Source: Pseudomonas citri
Lineage (GTDB): Bacteria; Pseudomonadota; Gammaproteobacteria; Pseudomonadales; Pseudomonadaceae
DNA: 64,000 nt
Direction: 5' to 3'
Assembly (NCBI RefSeq): GCF_025336485.1
Contig: NZ_JAODAB010000018.1
Location: 1 to 64,000, forward strand
Positions 1-7,610 of this stretch are shown here, in pieces. The translations under genes and the position numbers were made by a program. The first letter of the stretch is position 1; every line of letters starts with the position of its first letter. Under the pieces are notes generated by a model. It ran no database searches, was not told the origin of the DNA, and saw only the letters and a list, made by a program, of their open reading frames with translations.

Positions 1-422
1 CTGATCAAGAGCAACAGCACCTCGAACAAGCTGCATAGTTTGATGGCTGACGCGACAACTACCTTGAAAAACGCCGCAATATCCAAAGCCCGATTCGCCA
101 ACAGCTCGCTCACCTCAATCACCTGCAAAATCCCCAACGCAACCCGCCGCCGCGACCCATCCAGGTCGAACGCCAGATCGCTGATCATGGCATTTGCCGA
201 AGCGAGGTTTTCACTGAGATTCGCAAGCAGGCATTCGGAATCAACAGCAGGATCAATGCGGAAAATGCTGTTGGGGTTGTCAGACGTTTCTTTCTCGGGC
301 TTGGGTTTCAGATAGAAATCCAGGGCACGAGTGGCAGCTTCGTCGAGTTTTTGGTTGCGCGCCGATTGGGCGCGGGATGTGGGTTCGTCTGTTACTGGAG
401 GATTCGGCGTAATTTTAGCCAT
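1..422 (-). CDS. DUF6124-type small protein, cut by the window edge
   Basis: Read on the minus strand from an ATG at 422, the frame stays open for 140 codons to position 1, so the end is outside the window. The protein starts MAKITPNPP and has a polar, proline-rich head, then a segment with ATRALDFYL, a central IFRIDPAVDSE, and a helical tail with LLANRALD. This layout matches the small Pseudomonas DUF6124 proteins as I remember them; their function is unknown. Those proteins are about 120 residues and stop soon after the RALD segment. Here at least 25 mostly hydrophobic residues follow, so the C-terminus is unusual or frameshifted. An AAAGGA Shine-Dalgarno lies about 10 bases before the ATG, inside a complementary segment of the leader described separately. 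Confidence 0.7.
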   Translation of the reverse strand, partial: MAKITPNPPVTDEPTSRAQSARNQKLDEAATRALDFYLKPKPEKETSDNPNSIFRIDPAVDSECLLANLSENLASANAMISDLAFDLDGSRRRVALGILQVIEVSELLANRALDIAAFFKVVVASAIKLCSLFEVLLLLI

Positions 423-423
423 C

Positions 424-628
424 GACTTAGGTTCCTTTAAGTGAGGCTGAAACCACCTCGCGACTAAACGAGAGGGCGGCAGCTGTACGCAGGTTAGTCG
501 ACCGGTGAACCTAAGAATCCCGGCGCGCCCGAGGGCGCCCTGCGCACAGCCACCATCGGTACAGGAACAGCAAAGCCTGACGGACAATGACGTGATACGC
601 CTTAGGTTGAGACGGGCGACTAAACCCG
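424..628 (-). ncRNA. C4-like antisense RNA / riboregulatory leader
   Basis: Transcribed on the minus strand toward the DUF6124 gene, this leader carries one antisense block and two copies of its target. Block 507-515 is perfectly complementary to 426-434, which overlaps the Shine-Dalgarno, and 508-515 is complementary to 601-608. Block 494-500 is complementary to 461-467 and to 617-623. The TTTAGT motifs sit in hairpin loops: arms 446-457 with 475-483, and a short stem at 613-628. Phage P1/P7 C4 RNA uses the same plan, with paired a'/b' antisense segments acting on a/b sites around a ribosome binding site. The layout is read directly from the sequence; assignment to the C4 family is by memory of its architecture. 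Nothing further was recognised in 641-803. Confidence 0.65.
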
Positions 629-803
629 ATCACTGATGAGCAGTGACCCGACTCAAACTACCGATACTGCCCAAGGCGAACAAGCCGGCGGATTCTGGCG
701 TAGTTGTAGGCAAAGGCGCAAGGCGACGTGGGTTGCTGGGTGTTGGTTGGCCAACGTCTGACGGCCTATGCTGACGGGGTTTTCTCTTTGACAGGCGGCC
801 ATC

Positions 804-1199
804 ATGATCCAGTGCAAACGTGCCTATGAAACAGCCAGCGTCGGGGATGGCGTGCGGGTTCTGGTGGACCGGTTGTGGCCGCGCAATTGTCGTAAGGACG
901 AACTATCCATTGCCGAGTGGCTGCCGGAGGTGGCGCCTTCCCATGAGCTGCGCAAGGCGTTCAAGGCGGGGGACGTTTCTTTTGATCAGTTTCGGGTGGC
1001 TTATCGCAAGGAGCTGACGGCGCGGCCGGAGCATTGGTGGAAGCTGGTCGGTGTTGCGCAGGGTGGGACGCTGACGCTGGTTTATGCCGCGAAGTCCACG
1101 GTCGAGAATAATGCCGTGGTGTTGGCGCAGTGGTTGGAGGATGAGGTGGAGAAGCGGGCGGAGGGGAGTTCGCCGGTTTGTTATCTATCTGGGTTATAG
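804..1199 (+). CDS. DUF488 family protein (YeaO-like)
   Basis: A 131-residue protein starting MIQCKRAYE. It carries the DUF488 hallmarks VLVDRLWPRNCRK near residues 19-31, AEWLPEVAPSHELR in the middle and TLVYAAKS near residue 93. DUF488 proteins of this length are widespread single-domain cytoplasmic proteins whose biochemical activity is not settled. The gene stands alone, downstream of the divergent DUF6124 locus and convergent with the C58 protease gene; a REP-like stretch separates the last two. The N-terminal motif is intact and the length is normal for the family. Codon use is typical of pseudomonad core genes in the first half, with several G-rich codons near the end. Confidence 0.85.
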   Translation: MIQCKRAYETASVGDGVRVLVDRLWPRNCRKDELSIAEWLPEVAPSHELRKAFKAGDVSFDQFRVAYRKELTARPEHWWKLVGVAQGGTLTLVYAAKSTVENNAVVLAQWLEDEVEKRAEGSSPVCYLSGL

Positions 1200-1204
1200 G
1201 GGGT

Positions 1205-1263
1205 TGGGGCTGCTTCGCCCGAAGCGGGCGGACCGACCCAGCGGGAGCAAGCTCCCTCGCCAC
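1205..1263. repeat. REP-like palindromic sequence
   Basis: The stretch has a GC-rich stem around GCTTCGCCCGAAGCGGGC followed by GGGAGCAAGCTCCCTCGCCAC, the short palindrome that occurs between genes throughout fluorescent pseudomonads. It lies between the convergent DUF488 and C58 genes, where it could form a transcript-end hairpin. A related fragment lies near 2032-2100. Confidence 0.6.
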
Positions 1264-1304
1264 GGGTGTTTTTGTAGCGGCGTTGGAACAGCGTCCGCTT
1301 TCGT

Positions 1305-1946
1305 TTAGTGGGGTACTGCGGCTGCCCCTTGGAAATCACCAAACTCATCGTCGCTGTCGGCTTCGTGATCGAACTCCAGAAGGTAGCTCTCGGTCACGTG
1401 TCCGCCGGGAACGACATAACTCGCCAGCAGCGCATGCAGGTCGTTGCACAGGTCGGACCTCGATTGATAGGAACCGATGCCGTAGTTGGGGTCGAAGAGC
1501 CTGCCGGTCTGGCCCGCGTCGAAGGACGCGCCGATCGCATGGCCGCCACTGCCCTGCGGACCATCGACGTAGTAGAACGAGATGACGAAATGACGGGCCC
1601 CGGCCGCCTGGAGGATGTCGAGGACGATGTGGCTGGCGATGCCGCCGACGTAACTTGTTTCCCGGGTCGAACCACGGCCGATGATCGACTCGGCGGTGGT
1701 GTCCAGCGCCATGCTCACGTCGTAGATCATATTGTCACTCAGCCCCTGCTGGGCCTCGGCGATCGCATCCTTGCGAGCCTGTAGTGCGTCGAAGCAATTG
1801 TAGGGCGCGCCGATCTTGACCCATAGCGTGCTGAAACCGAAGCACACGCCCAGGCCATCCCCGCCAAACCAGGGTATCGCCCCGCCGAACAGGGCGCCTT
1901 GGCCTTCCCATCTTCTGCTTTGGTGGGCTCGGGGGAAGGTGAACAT
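1305..1946 (-). CDS. YopT-type (C58) cysteine protease-like protein
   Basis: The 213-residue product shows the C58 papain-like triad: Cys35 in LGVCFGFSTLW, His136 in GSGGHAIGAS, and Asp152 in RLFDPNYG. YopT and AvrPphB of this family are proteases injected into host cells; others are toxin modules of secreted proteins. No signal peptide or membrane segment is visible, and no secretion genes lie nearby, so the delivery route is unknown. The ATG at 1946 was chosen because a GGAG Shine-Dalgarno sits 8 bases before it; an in-frame upstream ATG also exists. The first 25 residues and the upstream DNA resemble those of a mini-ORF at 5553-5630. The family assignment is firm; the effector role is inference. 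Confidence 0.8.
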   Translation of the reverse strand: MFTFPRAHQSRRWEGQGALFGGAIPWFGGDGLGVCFGFSTLWVKIGAPYNCFDALQARKDAIAEAQQGLSDNMIYDVSMALDTTAESIIGRGSTRETSYVGGIASHIVLDILQAAGARHFVISFYYVDGPQGSGGHAIGASFDAGQTGRLFDPNYGIGSYQSRSDLCNDLHALLASYVVPGGHVTESYLLEFDHEADSDDEFGDFQGAAAVPH

Positions 1947-2163
1947 GAGGGGATCTCCGGTGGTGTGGTTATGGTGACAGTAGACGAGGGGTGGGTTGGG
2001 CGCCATTTTCCTGGGGGTGTGTTCGGTGAGTTGGGGCTGCTTTCGCAGCCCAGCGGGGCGGTGCGACGTTTCGCTGAATCCCCTCGCCACAGGGGGCGGG
2101 CGCTTTTGTCGTGGGGTGCGGCTAAGATGGCGCAGCGGCGAAATCACAGGGAAGACAGGTCTG

Positions 2164-3669
2164 ATGCAATCGCAATTCAATCCATTGGTTCATATCGATT
2201 GGAAAACTCCGGGCGGTGAGTTGCTGGCGTTGTTGCAGCATTACTATCCCGACATCGGTGTGTTTGCCGGGCCGGGGTTCGAGGCGTTGCTGGATGAGCT
2301 GTCCAATGAGATGCCCGAGGTCTGCTTCGAAGCGTTGGCGCCGGTGTTGGCGCGCCAGGGTTTTGATTTGTGGAATCTGGACGCCGGTGGCGATGATTAT
2401 CGACCGGTGATTGTTGCAATCGATCAGCGCGAGGCGTTTGCCCGGCACTGGCAAAACCAGCACGGGGAGCCGCCGTTCACCGCGACGCTGATCGAGCCAC
2501 CGAAGCCTGTCGCCGCGCCCAAACCCGCCAAATCCAAGCGCAGTAAGTTGAAGTGGTTGCAGGATATCCATGACTACCCCGCCCCCACGTATGTCCATGA
2601 CTACAACTACCGCAACGGTTGGGCGGCCATCACCGAGCAGGACGAGGACCGGTGGCTGTGCTTTCTGGTCGATTACAACCCGTGGCCGCCCACCGAGCAG
2701 GACATGCTCGAACACCGAACCGATGGGGTCGATGGCGCGGACCTTTTACTCATCGATGCGAATACCCAGCACACCTTGTGGCGACGGCGGGTTGAAAGTG
2801 GTGCCTACAGCGCGGATGACCGTTATCAGTACGAGATTCGCCAAGGCGATGACATCCAGGGTTTCGGCCCTGCCGGGGAGCGTTGGCCAGAGTTTGAAGA
2901 GCCTTGCGTGGTGATGGATTCGGAGATTTTCGAGCGTCAGCGCCTCTATGAGCCCGAGCATTTGACGCGGATCTGGCGGATCACGGCGGACAGCAGCGAG
3001 GTGATCTTCGAGTACGCCGATGAGCTGACCATCCTGCCCATCGGCCCACGCCGCTTGCTGTTCATGCAGCACAACGGCCCGCTGTGCTGGGTCTGGAACC
3101 AGGACTCGCCGCCCCCGGCCATCGCCGCCCAGCCGCTGCCGGTTGAGGGCTACAGGCTGCGCGCGTCAAGCGCCTACCTGGGGGATGACGAGGTGCTGCT
3201 GTTCAGTGAAGGCGCGCGGCAGAACGTCGAGCATTCGGGTTATCAGGAGACGCTGCTGTTGGCGTGGCGCTTCAATTTCATGACAGGCGCCACGACGAAG
3301 ACGACGCTGGACGGTTTCGGCAGTGAGCTGCGCCAGGACACGCGCCTGCTCGTCACACAGCCCAAGCAGGTCATCACGTTGCGCACTTTTCATGGAGAAC
3401 TTCAGGTGTCCCGGGGGCATGGCGATTGGTGGGTGTGGCAGTACCGCGCCAATACGTTCGGCACCCACACCCTGGCCTGGTTCTGGAATCAGCGCAGCCA
3501 TGAGGTGCTGAAGCTGTCGACCAAGGACATTCCACGGGTCAAGCCGGACGTTCGTTACCTGGCGGCACAGGATCGGTACCTGGCGTTCGAGACGGAGTTC
3601 GTGGCGCGGTTGCCGGCGTTTGCGCAGATGCTTGAGGCCAAGGGGTGTGAGGTTCTGGTTTTTGAGTAA
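2164..3669 (+). CDS. Hypothetical protein, 501 residues, unknown function
   Basis: I do not recognise this protein. It starts at the ATG at 2164 (MQSQFNPLVHIDW); the longer upstream reading runs through repeat-like DNA. It is soluble-looking, with no signal peptide or membrane segment. A Lys/Pro/Ala linker (PKPVAAPKPAKSKRSK) near residues 110-125 separates a roughly 105-residue N-terminal region from a larger part rich in Trp, Tyr and Asp. Repeated W-containing strands such as HTLWRRRVESG and LLLAWRFNFMTG suggest a beta-rich, perhaps propeller-like fold, which is only a guess. It converges on the nuclease-like gene with 19 bases between stop codons. An immunity or partner role is possible but unsupported by any motif. 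Confidence 0.65.
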   Translation: MQSQFNPLVHIDWKTPGGELLALLQHYYPDIGVFAGPGFEALLDELSNEMPEVCFEALAPVLARQGFDLWNLDAGGDDYRPVIVAIDQREAFARHWQNQHGEPPFTATLIEPPKPVAAPKPAKSKRSKLKWLQDIHDYPAPTYVHDYNYRNGWAAITEQDEDRWLCFLVDYNPWPPTEQDMLEHRTDGVDGADLLLIDANTQHTLWRRRVESGAYSADDRYQYEIRQGDDIQGFGPAGERWPEFEEPCVVMDSEIFERQRLYEPEHLTRIWRITADSSEVIFEYADELTILPIGPRRLLFMQHNGPLCWVWNQDSPPPAIAAQPLPVEGYRLRASSAYLGDDEVLLFSEGARQNVEHSGYQETLLLAWRFNFMTGATTKTTLDGFGSELRQDTRLLVTQPKQVITLRTFHGELQVSRGHGDWWVWQYRANTFGTHTLAWFWNQRSHEVLKLSTKDIPRVKPDVRYLAAQDRYLAFETEFVARLPAFAQMLEAKGCEVLVFE

Positions 3670-3688
3670 GTTGTTTACCAAAAGAAGC

Positions 3689-4891
3689 CTAGAACATGGA
3701 ACCGTTAAACAGCTGGGCATTATGGAACTTCGAATGCCCGGCCGACGCGTTCGTATACTGTTCGACCAGGTCATAGGTGCCTAGATCGCTCATTTCGATG
3801 GTGTTGGGCGCTGTGACTGACTTGGTCATTGGCTGGATGACCAGGCCCTTGACCACGGGTGGACCAGGGTTGATCAACGCGTTGAGGATTTTCCTGACCA
3901 TGGAGGTCTTCGCATAGACATCCGTCGTTGAAGTGCTGGCGAGATTGCCGTTGGTTCCCAGCAAGCCAATCAGACAGTGAAAGACCCAACAAGGCGACAT
4001 TTGCCAGCCGTACTTGGCTTCGCCAAGTTCCGCCTCCTTGCTGCCTTTGCATTCGACAATAATGTATTCCTCGACCACTCCGCTTTGCAGATTGCGCTTG
4101 ACCCAGATCTGGTCGATGCCGTTATTGCGCCCTGAAGAGGCCTTGCCGATCTTCATCTGGTATTCGATGCCGAGGACGGTAATCAGCAATTTGGCAGCGG
4201 CATACTCGCCCCGGGTTTCGCTGGCAAAATGCACAGCGTTCGAGTTTTCCAGGTTGTGGAAGTGGTTATGAATCCGGTCGCCTGATTTTTTGTCATGCAC
4301 GGAAAATTTATGGGAAATTCCGCCGTAGTTCTGTAGCCAGTTATAAACCTTGGCGTGAGCGGCCGGGTCCGATTGGAGCAGGTTCCAATAGTTCAGCGCG
4401 ATCGGATCAGGGGGTGTCAGGGCCAACGCGGCTCTGCGCACAAGGACCTGCTCGGCGGCGTAGGTGGTGATCGGGTTGGTTGTCCCAAACATTTGCTTGA
4501 CATCGGGGTGGTAGAAGCTGCCTTTGGTGAATTGTTTGTCACGCGCCACGGCTTCCTTGATCTTCACCGCGTCCTGGGTATCCAGCAGAATCAACTGATC
4601 GGCCCGGCCGGAGTTTCCAGGGTCCGTGGGAATGCCGTGCCTGTTGGTCATTTGGGCTCGGACATGCCTCCACTCCATTCCCGAGGTGTCTACCTGGGTG
4701 ATGCCAAGGCTGCCTATCGGCGTAAACGGATAGCTACCGGTACTCAGGGTCATGGGTTTTGAATCGAACGCTGTATCCGGCGTAAAAAACAACGTGGTTT
4801 TCTTGCCGTCGCGCCGCTCCTTGGGAGCTAACGCCATGATTTTCTTATTCAGCGCTTCATCCAGGTCGGCGTAGTCATTGAGCTGGTTCAT
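3689..4891 (-). CDS. Predicted PD-(D/E)xK nuclease-like protein (toxin-type)
   Basis: The 400-residue protein has an unrecognised N-terminal region, then a restriction-endonuclease-like core: ETRGEYAAAK around residue 229, Asp260 in NNGIDQIW, and Glu280/Lys282 in YIIVECKGS, followed by GEAKYGWQMSPCWV. The D-x19-E-x-K spacing with hydrophobic strands before each acidic residue is typical of the PD-(D/E)xK superfamily, which includes many polymorphic-toxin nucleases. There is no signal peptide, RHS, PAAR or LXG region. A GGGAGG Shine-Dalgarno lies 7 bases before the ATG. It converges on the 501-residue gene and is followed upstream by DUF4256. The nuclease fold is inferred from motifs; use as a toxin is a further inference. 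Confidence 0.6.
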   Translation of the reverse strand: MNQLNDYADLDEALNKKIMALAPKERRDGKKTTLFFTPDTAFDSKPMTLSTGSYPFTPIGSLGITQVDTSGMEWRHVRAQMTNRHGIPTDPGNSGRADQLILLDTQDAVKIKEAVARDKQFTKGSFYHPDVKQMFGTTNPITTYAAEQVLVRRAALALTPPDPIALNYWNLLQSDPAAHAKVYNWLQNYGGISHKFSVHDKKSGDRIHNHFHNLENSNAVHFASETRGEYAAAKLLITVLGIEYQMKIGKASSGRNNGIDQIWVKRNLQSGVVEEYIIVECKGSKEAELGEAKYGWQMSPCWVFHCLIGLLGTNGNLASTSTTDVYAKTSMVRKILNALINPGPPVVKGLVIQPMTKSVTAPNTIEMSDLGTYDLVEQYTNASAGHSKFHNAQLFNGSMF

Positions 4892-5010
4892 TGGAGTCCC
4901 TCCCGATGATGCATCCCGCGTGAATGCCTGAGTCTAGACACTTTTTGCGTCCCGACTTTCTGGGCTGTAGCGCAGCGCGGCAGGAACAGACTCCCACCCC
5001 TGGGGTTAGC

Positions 5011-5556
5011 TCAGATGCACAACAACCCGCGAAACCCGCGCGCCGCGTAATACGACTGCACACCGTTGTGGTAGATGAACACCCGGCCATAACGGTAGTC
5101 GCCAAAAATCGCCCCATCGAACGCGCGAAGCGCTGGAGGGGTTGCCAGCCAACTGGAGGTCTTGGCATCGAACTCACCGAGCGTTTGCAGGGCGCGGTAT
5201 TGCTCTTCCGTCAGCAAGGCGACGCCCATTTCTTCGGCCATTTCAACGGCACTGCCTTTAGGCTTGTTCTTCTTGCGCGCATCCAGGGCCGCGCGGTCGT
5301 AGCACAGGCTCCGACGACCGGTCGGGCTCTCCTTGGCACAATCGCAGAAGGTGACAGCGCCGCTTTTCGGATCGAGGCCGATCACGTCGGGCTCACCGCC
5401 GGTGGCTTCCATGGCCTGGAGAGATGCCAGGGCATTGGGGTTGGCTTCCAGTCGGGTCTGGACGGTGGACCAGGGGATGTCTGGGTGACGGCTCGGGTTT
5501 TGTTCGAAGCGGGTTTTCAGGGTTTGGATGAGGTGTTCCAGTTCTGCTTTTTTCAT
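5011..5556 (-). CDS. DUF4256 domain-containing protein
   Basis: The 181-residue product starts MKKAELEHLIQTLKTRFEQN and carries the DUF4256 core: DPKSGAVTFCDCAKESPTGRRSLCYDRAALDARKKNKP (residues about 63-100 taken as separate motifs), then MAEEMGV, LLTEEQYRALQ, and a C-terminal YGRVFIYHNGVQSYYAARGFRG. The family is a single-domain protein of unknown function and normal length here. The ATG at 5556 overlaps the TGA of a 25-codon upstream ORF as ATGA, and only a weak Shine-Dalgarno precedes it, so translation is probably coupled to that ORF. Confidence 0.85.
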   Translation of the reverse strand: MKKAELEHLIQTLKTRFEQNPSRHPDIPWSTVQTRLEANPNALASLQAMEATGGEPDVIGLDPKSGAVTFCDCAKESPTGRRSLCYDRAALDARKKNKPKGSAVEMAEEMGVALLTEEQYRALQTLGEFDAKTSSWLATPPALRAFDGAIFGDYRYGRVFIYHNGVQSYYAARGFRGLLCI

Positions 5557-5630
5557 GGCGTGGGCCCGCCGAACAGATCGCTCTGCCCTTCCCATCGAAT
5601 CATCGGGTGTGCCTGGAAGATGGTAAACAT
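5553..5630 (-). CDS. 25-codon ORF related to the C58 protease N-terminus
   Basis: This ORF is too short for normal gene calling. It begins ATG at 5630 after a GGAG Shine-Dalgarno and ends in a TGA that overlaps the DUF4256 start codon. Its 25 residues align without gaps to the first 25 of the C58 protease (start 1946), sharing MFT, AH, RWEGQ, LFGG and a final P, about 15 identities. The DNA upstream of both starts also shares short blocks (GGTGACAG, TAGACGAG, CGCCATTTT read on the plus strand). It may be the remnant of a second protease copy cut down by DUF4256, or a working leader peptide that couples translation. The sequence cannot separate the two. Confidence 0.55.
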   Translation of the reverse strand: MFTIFQAHPMIRWEGQSDLFGGPTP

Positions 5631-5795
5631 GGGTGTTGCTCCGAGTAGACGGTGACAGTGCCCATCAAAGTAGACGAGCGCCAACCCGGTCGCCATTTTT
5701 CAACGCTGCGCTTTTGAGCCGAGCTGCTCATGGCAATTCATATCGGCACTACTACGCTGTCATCGATGGATCGCCACCGTTTCAGGAGACTACTC

Positions 5796-6884
5796 ATGGG
5801 ACAGAGTGTTGAAGAGGTCAAGACCGAGCTCGAACAGCTGTTTTCCGACAAGTTTGCCGCCAGCCCCTATTTCGACATGTACTGCCAGATCGGCGCTTAT
5901 TTGTCTTCAGCCGACAACTGCCAGCGCGAACTGCAGAGGCTGAATGATGAAATGCAGGTCATCCTTGAGCATCGGCTGGCGGATATTCGTGTCCGGATCG
6001 TCAAGGAAGTCGGCGGCACGATTGCCCAAGAGGCTCTGGCAGACTTGTTCGGAACGTTGGCAGGGGTGCGAACGAACCGCTTTGGCACCTCATTGGATGC
6101 CCCCCAAGTCTCTTCATTGTCCAAGCTCGCTAAAGAACTGTTCAGCAAGCTGCTCAGCGACGTCCTGGGCCGCTGGGAGCACGATAATGGATTCGACGTC
6201 GATCATTCCTGGATGCTGGGCGGTCGCCGACCGGCAGATATTCTGATCGGTAATCCTAAATCTCTGTTCAACCTGCAACTGGAGAGTGGACGCCCGTTCA
6301 AGGACCTGGGGGCCGGCGCCCAGCATGGCGAGTTCACTCACAGGATCCAGTGGTACCTGGTGGGCAATGCCCTGGAAGGCTTCAAGGCGGGTGACCTCTA
6401 CAAAGACATCAAACGCTGGATCAGCAGAGGCAAGCTGTTGTCCCATCAGGCCAGCCTTTCCAGCCCCACGCTGTTTAGCACGGAGGAGGGTCATAAACGC
6501 TATCTTTGGGAGTATCTGTTCGATCGCGATGGCGAACCGTCCAACGCCATCAGTGTTGCCTTTCTGGCAAGACAGGGCGACTTCAGAGGCCCCAGCAACC
6601 TAGCGGCTTATTTACGCGAACCTCCGCACGAGGCCGCCTTTCCTTTGCTGACGTGGTGCATGCGCGACCGCTACACCAAACGCCTGCATCAAGCCTTCGA
6701 CGCGGCCTACATGTTGAAAAAGGCGCCCAAGAACAGCCAATTGAAAGAGTTGGCCAAAATCTTCGAAAGCGGCGCCCAAACCGAGCAGGACATGGCAAAG
6801 ATGTTGGCCCCGATCGATGGTTTGTTCATCCGACGCGGAACATTTCGCGTCGGCGTCGATTGGCAGAAATGGCCGGGCAAGTAG
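5796..6884 (+). CDS. Hypothetical protein with GEFTHRIQWYLV motif
   Basis: A 362-residue soluble protein of unrecognised family. I start it at the ATG at 5796 (MGQSVEEVKTELEQLF), which has an AGGAG Shine-Dalgarno 7 bases upstream, instead of the ATG at 5730, which lacks one. The N-terminal 80 residues look helical and charged. The middle has DVDHSWMLGGRRPADI and then GEFTHRIQWYLVGNAL. HRxQW-type motifs recur in some uncharacterised effector- or toxin-like proteins, but I cannot name the family. The last part has YTKRLHQAFDAAYML and ends GVDWQKWPGK. It is transcribed alone, between DUF4256 and the VOC gene. Confidence 0.6.
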   Translation: MGQSVEEVKTELEQLFSDKFAASPYFDMYCQIGAYLSSADNCQRELQRLNDEMQVILEHRLADIRVRIVKEVGGTIAQEALADLFGTLAGVRTNRFGTSLDAPQVSSLSKLAKELFSKLLSDVLGRWEHDNGFDVDHSWMLGGRRPADILIGNPKSLFNLQLESGRPFKDLGAGAQHGEFTHRIQWYLVGNALEGFKAGDLYKDIKRWISRGKLLSHQASLSSPTLFSTEEGHKRYLWEYLFDRDGEPSNAISVAFLARQGDFRGPSNLAAYLREPPHEAAFPLLTWCMRDRYTKRLHQAFDAAYMLKKAPKNSQLKELAKIFESGAQTEQDMAKMLAPIDGLFIRRGTFRVGVDWQKWPGK

Positions 6885-6927
6885 TCGGCCTTAGCAAAAG
6901 ATGACTGCAAAGCCGCTGGAGGCCCGT

Positions 6928-7344
6928 ATGAGGAATTTCACGATTCAACGGATCGATCACATTGTCCTGCGCGTAAAAGACATCGAGCGCAGTCTCGCTT
7001 TTTACACGTCGGTGCTCGGTTGCGAGCTCAAGAAGCGTCGGGACGATCTGGGCATGATTCATTTGAGTACCGGGGTTTCAATGATCGATCTGGTGGCTGT
7101 CGACGGGCCGCTGGGGCGCCAGGGTGGGCCGGCTGCTGGTAAGCAAGGGCACAACGTCGATCATCTTTGCCTGCGTATCGAGCCGTTCGATGAGCAAGCT
7201 CTACTCGCCTATTTGAATTCAGCCGGGTTGAGCGTCGAGAAAGCGCAGAAGCGTTACGGCGCGGAGGGCGAGGGTTGGTCGATTTATTGCTTCGATCCGG
7301 ACGGGAACCAGATTGAATTGAAGGGACCAGCGTTGGCGTCCTGA
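6928..7344 (+). CDS. VOC family protein (glyoxalase/bleomycin-resistance fold)
   Basis: A 138-residue single-domain VOC protein. The start at 6928 follows GGAGG by 5 bases; an upstream ATG at 6901 has no such site. Metal-ligand positions typical of VOC enzymes are visible: His in RIDHIVLRVKDIE near the N-terminus, His in HNVDHLCLRI, and Glu in the closing PDGNQIELKGP. YTSVLGCELKK and CFDPDGNQIE are the usual beta-alpha-beta-beta-beta hallmarks. The family covers lyases, dioxygenases and drug-binding proteins, and the substrate cannot be read from the sequence. It follows the HRIQW gene on the same strand with a 43-base gap. Confidence 0.85.
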   Translation: MRNFTIQRIDHIVLRVKDIERSLAFYTSVLGCELKKRRDDLGMIHLSTGVSMIDLVAVDGPLGRQGGPAAGKQGHNVDHLCLRIEPFDEQALLAYLNSAGLSVEKAQKRYGAEGEGWSIYCFDPDGNQIELKGPALAS

Positions 7345-7372
7345 ACTTCGTCTGGCCAGTGCTGGTGCAACA

Positions 7373-7465
7373 TTGTGGGAGCCAAGCTTGCTCGCGATAG
7401 CGGTCTGTCTGGATCGGTGATGTTGAATGTGCCGGCGTCATCGCGAGCAAGCTTGGCTCCCACAA
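7373..7465. repeat. REPIN: two REP sequences in inverted orientation
   Basis: A perfect 26-base inverted repeat, TTGTGGGAGCCAAGCTTGCT... at the left and its complement at the right, encloses about 40 bases. This REP-doublet arrangement is the form mobilised by RAYT transposases in pseudomonads. It occupies the gap between the VOC and lipoprotein genes; a third degenerate REP half lies near 7525. Confidence 0.9.
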
Positions 7466-7610
7466 GATTCTGGGGTGTATGCGATGCTTGTGAACAACCC
7501 GGAAAACTGTGCGCGCCAGGCTTGCTCCCGCAGGGAAGTGGCGACGGTAGACGCAATAGTGGCACTTCAGTAGCATTCGTCGACTTTATCCCTCCTCTCA
7601 AGGATGACCC

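Noticed and set aside
40..315. Plus-strand 91-codon frame at the left edge
   Set aside because: It is antisense to the DUF6124-type gene, which has recognisable family motifs, an ATG and a Shine-Dalgarno.
632..660. CTGATGAG near 633, resembling a hammerhead ribozyme core
   Set aside because: No GAAA box or closing stems in the right places; the bases fit a CACTG/CAGTG hairpin of the C4-like leader.
5730..5795. Upstream start for the HRIQW protein
   Set aside because: The ATG at 5796 has an AGGAG at ideal spacing; the one at 5730 has none.
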